The position numbers were made by a program, and so were the translations under genes. A stretch of 64,000 nt of DNA from Macrolepiota albuminosa (taxonomy: Eukaryota > Basidiomycota > Agaricomycetes > Agaricales > Agaricaceae). The stretch is taken from contig JAMWFC010000073.1 of NCBI GenBank assembly GCA_027475525.1, positions 1,211,413 to 1,275,412 on the forward strand, given 5' to 3'. The notes below the pieces were generated by a model, which saw only the letters and a list, made by a program, of their open reading frames with translations, searched no databases and had not been told where the DNA came from. Below are positions 10,154 to 20,017 of this stretch, piece by piece; the first letter of the stretch is position 1, and every line of letters starts with the position of its first letter.

Positions 10154-11123
10154 TTACTCGTCCGATGTGTATTCCTCCTCTTCATTAGATTCATGTAATG
10201 TGTCTGAATAGAACAAATCCTCATCAAGCAGGTAGTCTGCTGTCAAAAATGCAAAGTCGTCCGGTGTATATGGCCCTTGAGGTCTGGGAAGTGTGATGTC
10301 TTCATACTTTGCTATCAGGCCTGACGATGAAGATGGTGAGGGTGACTCTGACATATCAACAGACACATCATCAGTACGACCAGCTTGATTGAAAGGGCCA
10401 ATGGGCCTACATCGACCATGTTTTGCTCTAGCGCGAAATTCTTGTTCTGTTGAAATAAATTAACTATGATTACCAGTGCCAAATTATACTCACGTTGTTG
10501 ATACAATTCGTTAATTCTTCTCTGATCCTCACGTCGAGTCATACGTGACTCATATTCCTCCCACTCCCACGTTGTTGATACAATTCGTTAATTCTTCTCT
10601 GATCCTCACGTCGAGTCATACGTGACTCATATTCCTCCCACTCCGGACATTGTTACCAGTAGGTAGGGTTGGAGAAGGAGATTGTTGGAAGGGGGAAGAC
10701 GGGATTTGAAGAGCCATTACATCAAAAAGCGGTGGAAGATTTTCTTCGTCATCAGCTGCCATGCCTCCATCCGTCTCTTCTGCCGTCACAAGAAATAGCG
10801 GCGGAAGGTTTTCTTCGTCCTTGGTCGCCATACGTCCGCCGCTCCGGACTTCCATTTGTCCGCCGTCACCGGCCGCCACGGTCTCCATCGCTGTTAGTCC
10901 TTCTGCTCCTTCACCAACAATGAATAGAGGTGGCAAAGAATTGTCGTCCATCTCCTCTTCCGCAGGAATGAACAAAGGGGGCAAATCATTGTCTTTGGTC
11001 TCCTCTTCCGCAGGAATGAACAAAGGAGGCAAAGAATCCTCTTCCATCTCCTCTTCCGCAGGAATGAACAAAGGAGGGATACCCTCTAAGTCAGGGTCAC
11101 TAATGGATGGATTAGGGATATCC
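10154..11123 (-). CDS. Unknown acidic repeat protein, partial (cut by assembly gap)
   Basis: On the minus strand, reading from the gap at 11123, the protein has at least five acidic repeats of the form LPPLFIPAEEE-M/T-x-D, then degenerate LPPLF units. A basic/polar helix EWEEYESRMTRRED (about 10645-10580) follows, then an acidic tail ending ESNEEEEYTSDE with a stop at 10154. Several frames are needed because the 77-bp repeat at 10491 and probably one intron (about 10400-10470) interrupt it. The N-terminus is missing in the N gap. I do not recognise the family. It lies inside the hAT-like insertion and could be that element's own gene. Confidence 0.5.
10491..10644. repeat. 77-bp perfect tandem repeat
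   Basis: Copies 10491-10567 and 10568-10644 are identical and duplicate the EWEEYESRMTRRED coding stretch of the minus-strand gene, shifting its frame. Confidence 0.95.
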
Positions 11124-11223
11124 NNNNNNNNNNNNNNNNNNNNNNNNNNNNNNNNNNNNNNNNNNNNNNNNNNNNNNNNNNNNNNNNNNNNNNNNNNNNN
11201 NNNNNNNNNNNNNNNNNNNNNNN
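11124..11223. other. Assembly gap (100 N)
   Basis: Exactly 100 N, the usual placeholder for a scaffold join of unknown size. It separates the acidic-repeat gene from the right inverted repeat, so the internal length of the transposon is not known. Confidence 1.
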
Positions 11224-11934
11224 AGGCATACGACGGGCAAGTCGACGTTACCTTTTTTCTTGGTCCAACCAGACCCCGTGGACCTGCGTAGGCCTCTGTG
11301 AATGTCTGCTGGTGTCCTGCGCAGGCCTGGGAGGGCCCGCGTAGGTTTGAGTCCGTCGACATACGTCTGCATGGATGTCCGCTGGTGGCTTGCGTAGGCC
11401 TGCGTAGATTTTCAGGGCCCTTTCGTGGACGTATGCTGGCGTTGGGGGTGGGAAAAGGATGGAAGGGGAGATGCGCAGCCTCAAGTTATTGCGGGGAGGA
11501 ATGGAGAGGGGAGGGAAGTGGGGAACCTCGAGGAGGGTTTATTCATGCCATGAAGTCCGCAGTTATTGCGGGGAGGAATGGAGAGGGGAGGGAAGTGGGG
11601 AACCTCGAGGAGGGTTTATTCATGCCATGAAGTCCGCCAATAGAGGAGGTTTTCACTCGTGTGCTGATGTCCGCCGGCAGCTGCTGACACACATTGATGT
11701 CCGCTAGTGTCCACTGGCATCCGCCGGGCCTGCGTGCGCATGTGTGTGCCCGCCTTTTATCGATCCACTGGACCGTGTCATACAGCACATTGTGACACGT
11801 CCGCGGCTCTGTATTCTACGGCACTGTGGGGACTGCTCCGCTCCAGTGTAGCGGACTCCGCTGGACACGTATGGTACGGCACAAAGCGGGCTCCCATACA
11901 ACGTATAACATGTACCATTGTGATGCCCTACCCT
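11224..11934 (-). repeat. Right long terminal inverted repeat
   Basis: Inverted partner of 7638-8270, beginning at the gap with AGGCATACGACGGGC. It includes one 77-bp tandem copy (11484-11637), so true length is about 634 bp. It ends in ...CCATTGTGATGCCCTACCCT immediately before the target duplication AAGGAGAT. The two arms differ mainly by transitions. Confidence 0.85.
11484..11637. repeat. 77-bp perfect tandem repeat in right inverted repeat
   Basis: Copies 11484-11560 and 11561-11637 are identical. The left inverted repeat has only one copy of this segment. Confidence 0.95.
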
Positions 11935-14819
11935 AAGGAGATTCCCCCTCACCGCCCCTATGACCATACCATCAACCTCGAGGAAGGAGCCGCCCCCCCT
12001 TTCAGCAAGGTGTACAACATGTTGGAGGTCGAACTCCGGGCCCTCAAGGACTACCTCGACGAAATGCTCGGTAAGGGATTTATCCGACCCTCCACCTCCA
12101 CCGCTGGAGCCCCAGTTCTATTCGCCAAGAAGAAGGACGGTTCGCTCTGGCTCTGTGTCGACTACCAGGGACTCAATAAGATCACCAAGAAGAACCGCTA
12201 CCCGCTCCCACTCATCAGCAATCTGGTTGACCGACTCCGCAGTGCCAAGGTTTACACGAAAATCGACCTCTGCTCCGGTTACAACAACGTCCGCATCACC
12301 CCGGGACACAAGTGGAAAACCGCGTTCCGCACACGGTATAGTCTGTTTGAGTATCTTGTGATGCCTTTCAGAATGACTAACTCCCCTGCCACGTTCCAAT
12401 ACTTCATGAACGACATCTTCCACGACATGAGCGACGTCTTCGTGATCATCTACTTGGACGACATCCTCATCTACTCTGACTCAAAGAAGGACCACCAGAA
12501 GCATGTCCGGCAAGTCCTCGAATGCCTCCGGGAGCACAACCTCCATGCCAAGCCCGAGAAGTGTTTATTCCACACGGAAGAGGTTGAGTATCTCGGCGTC
12601 ATCATATCCCCGAATGGTGTTCGCATGGACCCCCACAAGGTCAAGGCCATCGTCAACTGGCTGCAACCCCGGAACGTCAAGGAAGTACAGTCCTTCTTGG
12701 GTTTTGCTAATTTCTACCGGAGGTTTATAGACAACTACTCCAGTATCATGAAACCCCTCAACCGGCTCACATGCAAGGACGTCGCCTGGAACTGGGACAG
12801 TAAGTGCCAGAGTGTCTTTAACCTGCTCAAGGAGGCTTTCATAGTCGCCCCCATACTCCGGCACTACGACCTGGCCCTCCCAATTATCCTGGAATGCGAC
12901 GCCTCCGACTACGCCATCGCCGGGATTCTTTCGCAGATGGGACCTGACAGCGGGGAGCCCTGGCCAGTCGCCTTCTACACCTGGTCCATGATCGACGCCA
13001 AGCTCAACTACGACATCTACGACAAGGAGCTCCTCGCCATTGTCAAAGCCTTCAAACAATGGCGAGCCTACCTCGAGGGAGCCCAGCACCGGATTCAGGT
13101 CTACTCAGATCACAACAACCTGCAGTACTTCACCACGACCAAGCAACTTAGTTGATGGCAGGCCCAATGGTCTGAGGTTCTCTCGGAATACGACTTCACG
13201 ATCCAGTACCGCCCAGGACGACTTGGAGCTAAACCCGATGCCCTCACCCGTCGACCGGACGTCTATCCCAAGAAGTCATTCAAGGCGGAACGCAATGCCT
13301 TCAACCATCGCATAGTGATCTCTCCCAAACATCTGAATGCTGTACTGATCTTAAACGACGAAGGAACCCTGAGCCAGATTTGCCGCACCTCCCGAGACAA
13401 GTACTTCACCGACCACAACCCCTGTAACCTCCCCGATGGAACCGACCAGGACCCCGCCTTCTCCTTGTCCCCCGACAAAAAACTCCTCCTCCGGGATGGC
13501 CGCATCTACGTCCCAGATTACGCCCGACTCTGCTACGACGTCCTCCGTCAACACCACGACCACAAGCTCTGGAGACATCCTGGAATATGTAAGACCCTCC
13601 AGCTTATCTCCCAGACTTACTTTTGGCCAGGGCTGAAGAAGGATGTGACCCACTACATTCAATCATGCGAACCCTGCCTCCGGGCCAAGGTCCCCAAACA
13701 CCAACCATATGGACTCCTGAAACCCCTGCCGGTCGGACGACGCCCCTGGTCCTCCATATCCCTGGACCACATTGTTGAACTCCTGGAATCTGAAGAGTTC
13801 GATGCCATTCTCGTTGTTGTGTGTAGGCTAACCAAACAGGGCATCTTCCTACCCTGCCACACGAATCTGAAGAGTTCGATGCCATTCTCGTTGTTGTGTG
13901 TAGGCTAACCAAACAGGGCATCTTCCTACCCTGCCACACCATGGACACCGCCCCGGACTTTGCCCGGCTGTTCCTCAAGCACGTCTTCGCCAAACATGGA
14001 CTCCCGGACGACATCGTCTCCAACCGTGGCCCACTCTTCATGTCCAAGTTCTGGACGTCCCTGTGTAAGGCCCTTGAAGTAAAGACTAACTTCTCTACTG
14101 CCTACCACCCCGAAACCGATGGTCAAACCAAAAGGGTCAATCAGTCCCTCAAGCAGTACCTCCGGCTGTACGTCAACTACTTACAGGACAACTGGTGCGC
14201 TGAGCTCCCCCTGGCCGAGTTCACCTACAACAATATGCCACACTCTGCCACCGGGGTATCATCCTTCTTCGCCAACAAGGGATACCACCCCCAACTGACA
14301 CTCTTGCTCCAGGACATCCTGTCACACGCCGCCCACGAGGTTGCCCAGGATCTCCAGTCCCTTCACAAGTTTCTCTGGAAAGAGATCGACACCACAAACT
14401 GGGCCTATGCAAAACACGCCGACCGGAAACAGGAAGACACCCCCAACTGGACCCCCAGGACAAAGGTATGGTTAGATCGACGCCACCTCCGCACCCGCCG
14501 GCCCTCCCCAAAACTCGATCACAAGCGCCTCAGCCCATTCAAAATTTTGAAGAAGGTCTCATCCCATGCCTACAAGATCGAGCTTCCCCTGGGACTAAAA
14601 GGTCTGCACCTGGTATTCCACGTCCACCTCCTGGAACAACACCCCCCAGATCCCTTCTCCAAACGACACCCCGAGCCCCCTCCCCTGGTCGAGGTCGAGG
14701 ACGAGTACCACTACGAGGTTGAAGACATCCTTGACTCCTGGAATATTCATGAACTACCCCACTTCCTCGTACAGTGGAAGGGATACGGCCCGGAAGACGA
14801 CACTTGGGAACTGCGCTGA
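11935..14819 (+). pseudogene. pol: Element A pol: RT, RNase H, integrase, chromodomain
   Basis: Copies element RNA to DNA and inserts it. RT begins PPHRPYDHT; LCVDYQGLNKI and the catalytic VIIYLDDILIYSD (YLDD codons at 12451-12462) are intact. RNase H has ILECDASDYAIAGIL. A TGA at 13156 interrupts QLS-WQAQW. Integrase keeps the zinc finger (H-x3-H, C-x2-C: SCEPCLRAK) and the first catalytic Asp (SLDHI). The second is Asn (VSNRGPLF) and the Glu is Lys (DGQTKRVNQ). The 77-bp repeat at 13786 splits integrase. A chromodomain ([10 protein letters not shown]...[16 protein letters not shown]) ends in TGA at 14817. Many changes are CpG-type transitions. Confidence 0.9.
13786..13939. repeat. 77-bp perfect tandem repeat in integrase
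   Basis: Copies 13786-13862 and 13863-13939 are identical. Removing one joins [17 protein letters not shown] to [16 protein letters not shown] in one frame. Confidence 0.95.
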
Positions 14820-14886
14820 AACCTAAAAGGTGCCCTCAACAAACTCCAGGACTTCCAGCAACGGCACCTGGGAAACGACCTCCCCA

Positions 14887-15220
14887 GGCACAGGACTCAC
14901 AGATGGCAGTAGTGGGCATAACCCCCGCCTCTGGGCTCAGTAGGGATTCAACTCCCATGTATACTTTCTGCTTTTCTAGATCTTACTCCCTTTTTTTAGT
15001 ACCCTCTCTCATAGTAGCACCCTGGAGTTGGGGCAAGCCCTCTTTCCAACTTTCCCGCCACATTACAATTCCTTTTTTACTTACACCGGCAGTTCCAGTA
15101 TATACATTTTACTATAAGTACAGTATTCTACAGTAACAGGCCAGAACAAGAATCCACAGACGAGCAAAGACAAGAAAAAAAGAAAACTACCGGCCCTCAC
15201 TCCCTCCCTCCCCGGGCCAG
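14887..15220. other. Untranslated region between pol and antisense gene
   Basis: Pyrimidine- and T-rich sequence without coding features, holding the converging 3' ends of the sense pol and the antisense gene. No clear terminator motif beyond T-rich runs. Confidence 0.4.
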
Positions 15221-15222
15221 CC

Positions 15223-16590
15223 TCAGAACCCCTCCCCCATCCCCTCTGGACCGTGCTCCTGCAATACCTCCTCCGCCAACTGCTCCCAGGACGGGAGAGA
15301 CTCATCCTCATCCAGGACTCTTTCGAACCAGGAGCCTGGGGCAGGCACGTTCCTCTGCCAGTGTGCCGACACCACCCGCCCCAGCAAGTCGAGGCCCTGC
15401 TCCACCCCCAGGGCACTGCCCCTCCTGCAGCGCTGCGAGTGCCGCGGCTGCCCCATCCAAGAGCAAGCGGTGCTCTCAGGCCCAGTCTGGAAATGTCAAT
15501 GGGAGACCAAGTCCGAGGAGAAAGAGACTCACTTAACGAGGCCATGCAGGCCACCACTACGTCCCGGTGCAGAGCCTCCACCAACCTCTGACTCCCTGGG
15601 AGCCCCACTCCCTGCCCAAGCCTCGCCCTCAGAGCCTCTAGCTTGGCCTCCGCTTCCCCCCGGGCGACCCTGGCCTCCTCCAGGCCCCAGATCATCTCCT
15701 CCCGACCCTCCTCCAGACCCCTCCCGGCCGCCGCCTCCTCCCTCATCCCCTCCTCATGACCCCCCTGCTCCCACCCGGCCCGCTCCTGCAAAACCTCGAC
15801 ATCGTGAGCTAGGAGTCCCCCGGACAAGGGGGAGAACTCTGCAGGAGATAGGCACAGGGGGGAGACCGGGGATGGGGTCCCCAGGGGCAGGCGCGCCCTA
15901 GTGGCCACCCCTGCTCCCGGGAGACACAATGCGCCCTCCACAGCGCTGACACGGAGCACCGCTCATGGTTGAGACGGCAGGCCTCGCAGATGGACATATC
16001 CTGGCAGGACGAGAGGCCCGAAACCTCGAATAAGCAAGGGACCACACATCGGGCGCAGTGCAAGCACTGCACCAAAGTCAGCAAGGAAGACCAGAGGTAG
16101 GAGCCCACTCACTGGTCCGTTGCTCATGCACCAGGCGTGGGCAGGTAAACCCCAGAGCCTCTCTAGGGCCTCCCCGAACAACTCCTGCGTCACGGCCACC
16201 CACGCAATGCGTTGATCTTCTGAGACCTCTGAAACGGTCCCTACCGCCATTCTGGAGCAACGGAAATGGGGGGCAGGCAGCCTAGGGCGGGGAGGGGGGT
16301 GCGGATGGGGAGGGCGGACAGTCATCCACGCAAAGGTGGGCATGGGACAACTCGAACGGGACTCTGGGGGGACGCTGGGGCCCGCGTCGGGAACAGGCTC
16401 TGGGAGCCGGCTGGGACCCACCTCCGGGGCAGTAATATTGTGTTGTTCTGAAAAAGGAAGGTCAGTAACGACAAGCGAGCGGCACGGGAAGCGCTCACAT
16501 TGTCGCACGAGCACCGCCATGTGCTCCTGGTCCAGACGGGCTCAGTACCATGCGTCCCAGGCTTCCCAGGCCATGAGAGGCGTGACCTCA
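15223..16590 (-). pseudogene. Spliced antisense gene in element A: Cys-cluster and coiled-coil protein
   Basis: On the minus strand, exon pieces join across two consensus short introns. One spans 16067-16112 (GTGAGT...GTGCAG, 46 nt, phase 0). The other is about 52 nt, from GTGAGC near 16504 to TTTTTCAG near 16454. Splicing the first joins AWCMSNGP to CLHCARCVVPC, then SICEACRLNHERCS, a cysteine cluster that could bind zinc. A charged coiled-coil-like region follows (EEGREEMIWGLEEARVARGE) and the gene ends EVLQEHGPEGMGEGF at 15223. An in-frame TGA near 16562 and two or more frameshifts (about 15900 and 15480) make this copy a pseudogene. Function unknown; it could be a captured host gene or an element-encoded accessory protein. 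Confidence 0.55.
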
Positions 16591-16746
16591 TTAGTTTGCG
16601 GAGGTGTCAGGGAATGCGTCGGCATACGCAACATGGTTGAGTTTGATGGTAAAATTTTTTTTGATACGTGGCAGGTCAGGTGCTGGATCCCACGATTGGA
16701 CCCCAGTCTGGACCACTGCTACGTGCGCCTCAGAGGGTCTCGGCGC

Positions 16747-16761
16747 TGAGGGGGGGGGTGA
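16747..16761 (+). other. Polypurine tract of element A
   Basis: GAGGGGGGGGGTGA lies directly before the 3' LTR start TGTCA at 16762, the expected place for plus-strand DNA priming during reverse transcription. Confidence 0.8.
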
Positions 16762-17541
16762 TGTCACAACTCCTCCCCGGGACACCCCCGGAACACCATC
16801 CGGGACCCTCCCTCCAACCCCACAGGGCATGCCCCGCCATCACGCGCATCAAGAACCGCCATCAGCCACCACCAGCCACAATCAATGATCAGATCACGTG
16901 ACTTGCTTCCGGCCATCACGCATCACGCATCACAGCTCCCTCCGCGCCAATTGATCGCGCACCCCACATACACGATCCAAGTATACAGTCCCTGCCCGCT
17001 ACTCAATAACTCCCGGAACCCATCCCAGACACCCCGGAACCCCGAGACCCGGTCCTGTAGTACTTATAGCGTAGTTCCCCGTTGTATTGGCTAGTCTTGA
17101 TATTACACTGCATTAACTTGGATTACTTGAATTGTTGCGTGCCCTCTGCTTGACTGGTACGCACTGACTAGTCTTGATATTACACTGCATTAACTTGGAT
17201 TACTTGAATTGTTGCGTGCCCTCTGCTTGACTGGTACGCACTGACTGGCACGCTTGAATAACCGCGTGCTCTAAGTTTGGTACGCACCTTGCGACTTTTA
17301 ATTTGTTAACCCGGTCTCGTCTTAGAACCCCCGGTTCACAACTCGACCCCCACCCTATCCTCAGCTACCCGAAACCCAGAACCCCTGGACCAAGTTCCCT
17401 CTCCCAGGATTACCCCTGTCCACGTCTTGACCCCCGGAGTCTTAGCCCCGGAGTTCCAGACACCTGAGTATCCGTAGGTCAAGTCCGCATTGTAAGGGCA
17501 ATTGCTTTCCCGGAAAGCCCCCGACTCAGCAGAACCTGACA
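16762..17541 (+). repeat. Element A 3' LTR
   Basis: This 780-bp LTR starts TGTCACAACTCC and ends AGAACCTGACA. It matches 2552-3379 but lacks two short segments present there. It includes its own 77-bp tandem copy (17091-17244), giving about 703 bp without it. The flanking sequence after it (GTCTATATT) starts AT-rich host-like DNA. Confidence 0.9.
17091..17244. repeat. 77-bp perfect tandem repeat in 3' LTR
   Basis: Copies 17091-17167 and 17168-17244 are identical; the 5' LTR has a single copy of this segment. Confidence 0.95.
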
Positions 17542-18340
17542 GTCTATATTATAAAAAGGGCGGCTTCCATCACAATCAGTGTATGTATATTATAGGCATA
17601 TTAGACCTTGTGGTTTAGTATGTTTTTTGCTCTATATTTACACATGGGTGTGGGTGAAATTTCATTTGGTATTTTACATATAGTATGTAAGCCAGACTAC
17701 ATATTATATTACCGGATAATAACTGTATATATGCATAGGAGGAAGAGAGAGAGAAGACTTATATAGAAAATGAACTTGATACTTCCTATACGTCTGTTGA
17801 TATAGTATTATTATTATTTATGAACAAATAGCTGCTGAATATTAGCAGTAAGACAAATGGTAACAAAACAGACAAGTTTAAAGTCTTGTTGATAAAGTCA
17901 TTGATGAGTTGAGTGTGATGATGAGTGAATAATGATTTGAAAAAAGTAAGCGAGACAAAAATACTAATAAGGAACTTAATAGAAACTTCTAGAGCATTCT
18001 AGAACATCACATAATCTGCAACGAACTTGTGAGGAACTGAAGACGTTCGGGCTTGTAAGAACCCTTTCTCTTACTTACGTAAGAGAGTCGGGGATCGGTA
18101 TCAGTCATGTGCGGCACCTTGTCAGACCGAGACCTAGGCAGACCAGCAGCTATATTCTACACTAAGACTATCTGTAATCTTCATATAACTAAACCACCAA
18201 CATTAAATACAACGGATACAATGTCTGGGATGGGCATGAGATGGGATAAGATTGGATGCGATGGGATGCGCTGGACGACGATGACGACGAGTAACGCACG
18301 ATACAGTGACAAAAGGATCTCCATTCTCAATTCCCTCTGG
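17542..18340. other. AT-rich intergenic region
   Basis: No coding features. It contains simple AGAG and ATT runs and, at 17982-18004, a heat-shock-element-like array listed separately. Confidence 0.5.
17982..18004. promoter_or_regulatory. Heat-shock-element-like array
   Basis: GAA-nn-TTC-nn-GAG-nn-TTC-nn-GAA: five contiguous inverted 5-bp units, four perfect, matching the binding site of heat shock factor trimers. No intact gene starts nearby on either strand (the nearest is the 3' end of the TVP38-like pseudogene), so it may serve a lost gene or be chance. Confidence 0.35.
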
Positions 18341-18346
18341 CGACAC

Positions 18347-19760
18347 TCACCTCAAATCCCCCTCAAACGGGTTCCTCAACCGCCGGTTCGAATCCGACCC
18401 CGATCCCGAATTAAAAGCACCCTCGTCCGCTTCGAGGCCATCCCACGCAGTCCGATACGACGAACCCGTCAACTGCGCTTGCGCTGGCCCGTGCACTTGC
18501 CCATACCAATGTTCATGTCCAAACTCGCGCTCGAGCTCCGCCACCCTAGTTCCCACTCCCTGTCCAGCTCCAGCCCGCGACGGTTCGTGCTCCAACACAC
18601 GCATACGCGCAAGCGTATCAGACGGTGACGATCCCAACGTCTCCACGCTCGCCCCGCCTGGTTGATGAGCATGATCACGATCATGATACGTCGACCCGTA
18701 CCCACCTCCATACCCACTTACACCTCCGGGCCCGTACCCGTGACCACCTCCATACCCATACCAAAAGCCCGACCTCCCTACCCATCCCTGTATGCTACAT
18801 CGGCACGCCGGCAAGCGCTGGGTCCGTGTCCCAGCCTCTCTCGCCAAGCTTGACACCACTCGTAAGAGCGCAGCAGCGGCCGAGAGTGCTGTGACGGAAG
18901 CGTTGCTGTCAATGGGATGTCGTCTGCTGAGCCGGAGGTCGGGGCACGAAGATGTCGAGGTGGGTGATGCTGCGCGCGCTAGTTTTGCTTGTCTGTTTGA
19001 AGCGGGTGTTTATAGTTAGTTTTTTAGATTCGATGTGTGATTCAGTGGTTGAGATTCAAAATTTAAATGTTAATATTTAAAATTTAGGTTTAGAAGAATG
19101 GAGAGGAAGGGAACGAACCTGGCTTTACGCCTCTCGTGAATGACGGCAGGTTTTACTTTGTTCATCATGTAATAGATGTACCACATCGCGAGAAAGGTGA
19201 TGAGGGTCGTTATGACGAGGACGACATCGGTTATGATTCGGCTTGGTGTCGGTCGTGCCTAGTGGTGGGGTCAGTTGTTGTACGAATTGTTGGGGATTCA
19301 GGATGGAATTGTAGTGATTGTTCAGTACTCACCAGTCGCCGACTGTTCTAGAAGTACACCGAGATACACGGTTATAAACTGCTTTGGCATTGACAGAATA
19401 GCGGCAGCAGAGAAGACAAAAATGCCTATGGCACAGGTCGACCGAGGAAGAATTAGAAGAACGCACTTAAAGTTGTTGACCTCGCCGAGGAACGTGCCCG
19501 CGGCGACGATGGCGAAACCAATCCACATGCCCCAGACGAGGCCGCAGAGGATAACGACGGTCTCATGGCCAAAGAGCGGGGAGAAGGAGATGACGAAGAG
19601 GAGGCCGATGGGGATGAGCCAGCCGAGCCTGAGGTCGTGCAGCCAGCGTGTGGCAGGCGTGAGCCAGTCGACGATTTGTTTGGGATAGATAGTAATGAAC
19701 TCCGTGAACACGACGACGACGACGAGCGTCACGTAGTGCCCTGTCCTTGCGGATTAGTGA
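18347..19760 (-). pseudogene. TVP38/TMEM64-like (VTT domain) membrane protein, broken
   Basis: The minus-strand exon at 19300-19755 gives a hydrophobic protein with IVDWLTPATRWLHDLRLGW, LFVISFSPLFGHETVVILCG, GIVAAGTFLGEV-type sequence and SMPKQFITVYLGVLLEQS. These are hallmarks of the fungal TVP38 / SNARE-associated Golgi (VTT) family. The exon ends at a GTGAGT donor. A later exon near 19110-19240 gives TDVVLVITTLITFLAMWYIYYMMNK, and a Gly/Tyr-rich tail with RVAELERE lies at 18347-18860. From family knowledge, roughly 50 residues of the VTT core between LGEV and GIFVF are missing. Tail frames are broken and no clear first exon exists. Golgi membrane trafficking would be the family role. Confidence 0.7.
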
Positions 19761-20017
19761 AGGCACATGGACCATTGAGAAACGCACAGAGCCATTCCCT
19801 GTGTACCCAAAACCTCTAGCGGTACAATGAGAACGACAACATGGAGATCACTGCGATCACACGCTTGTATGCGTAGAAAGCCTAATCGTATCGTATCAAT
19901 TTCTTTCAGCGTTCAGTCAGAAATTGTTTCCAGGTGAGAACTCGCTTTGGCGCATGAAGGGATAGCCAAACACGACCACACGGCGCGTGAATTCGGCTAC
20001 CCTCTACTACATGCAAC
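19761..20017. promoter_or_regulatory. Divergent intergenic region before Dpb4-like gene
   Basis: This 250-bp segment lies between the minus-strand TVP38-like gene and the plus-strand histone-fold gene. It would hold both promoters if both genes were active. I see no clear TATA box; a CT-rich TTTCTTTCAG run lies at about 19900. Confidence 0.3.

Larger units (their letters stand above)
7638..11934. mobile_element. hAT-like DNA transposon inserted in element A RT
   Basis: A 4.3 kb insertion has long terminal inverted repeats (7638-8270 against 11224-11934), an 8-bp target duplication AAGGAGAT, and a right end reading AGGGTAGGGCATCACAA on the minus strand. The left end (CACATAGAGACATCACAA) is a degraded match. 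The interior holds a tRNA-like sequence, GGCATC-rich minisatellite DNA, a fold-back, several tRNA-like repeats, part of an unknown minus-strand gene and a 100-N gap. No transposase domain is visible, so it is non-autonomous or its transposase lies in the gap or decayed part. Superfamily assignment rests on duplication size and end sequence only. Confidence 0.65.
2552..17541 (+). mobile_element. Ty3/gypsy LTR retrotransposon, family A (GC-rich, interrupted)
   Basis: The order is LTR, gag, protease, RT, RNase H, integrase, chromodomain, antisense gene, polypurine tract, LTR. That is the Ty3/gypsy (chromovirus) order. A 4.3 kb DNA transposon sits between the protease and RT. LTR ends are TGTCA...TGACA. 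Flanking bases (GACTC before, GTCTA after) do not form a target duplication and the two LTRs differ by indels, so the two ends may not come from one insertion event. Coding parts carry in-frame stops and CpG-type transitions, so this copy is not expected to be autonomous. Confidence 0.85.

Noticed and set aside
18107..18665. Plus-strand Ser/Pro/Arg-rich frames
   Set aside because: Antisense to the TVP38-like tail exon, which has the splice donor and the RVAELERE segment on the minus strand.
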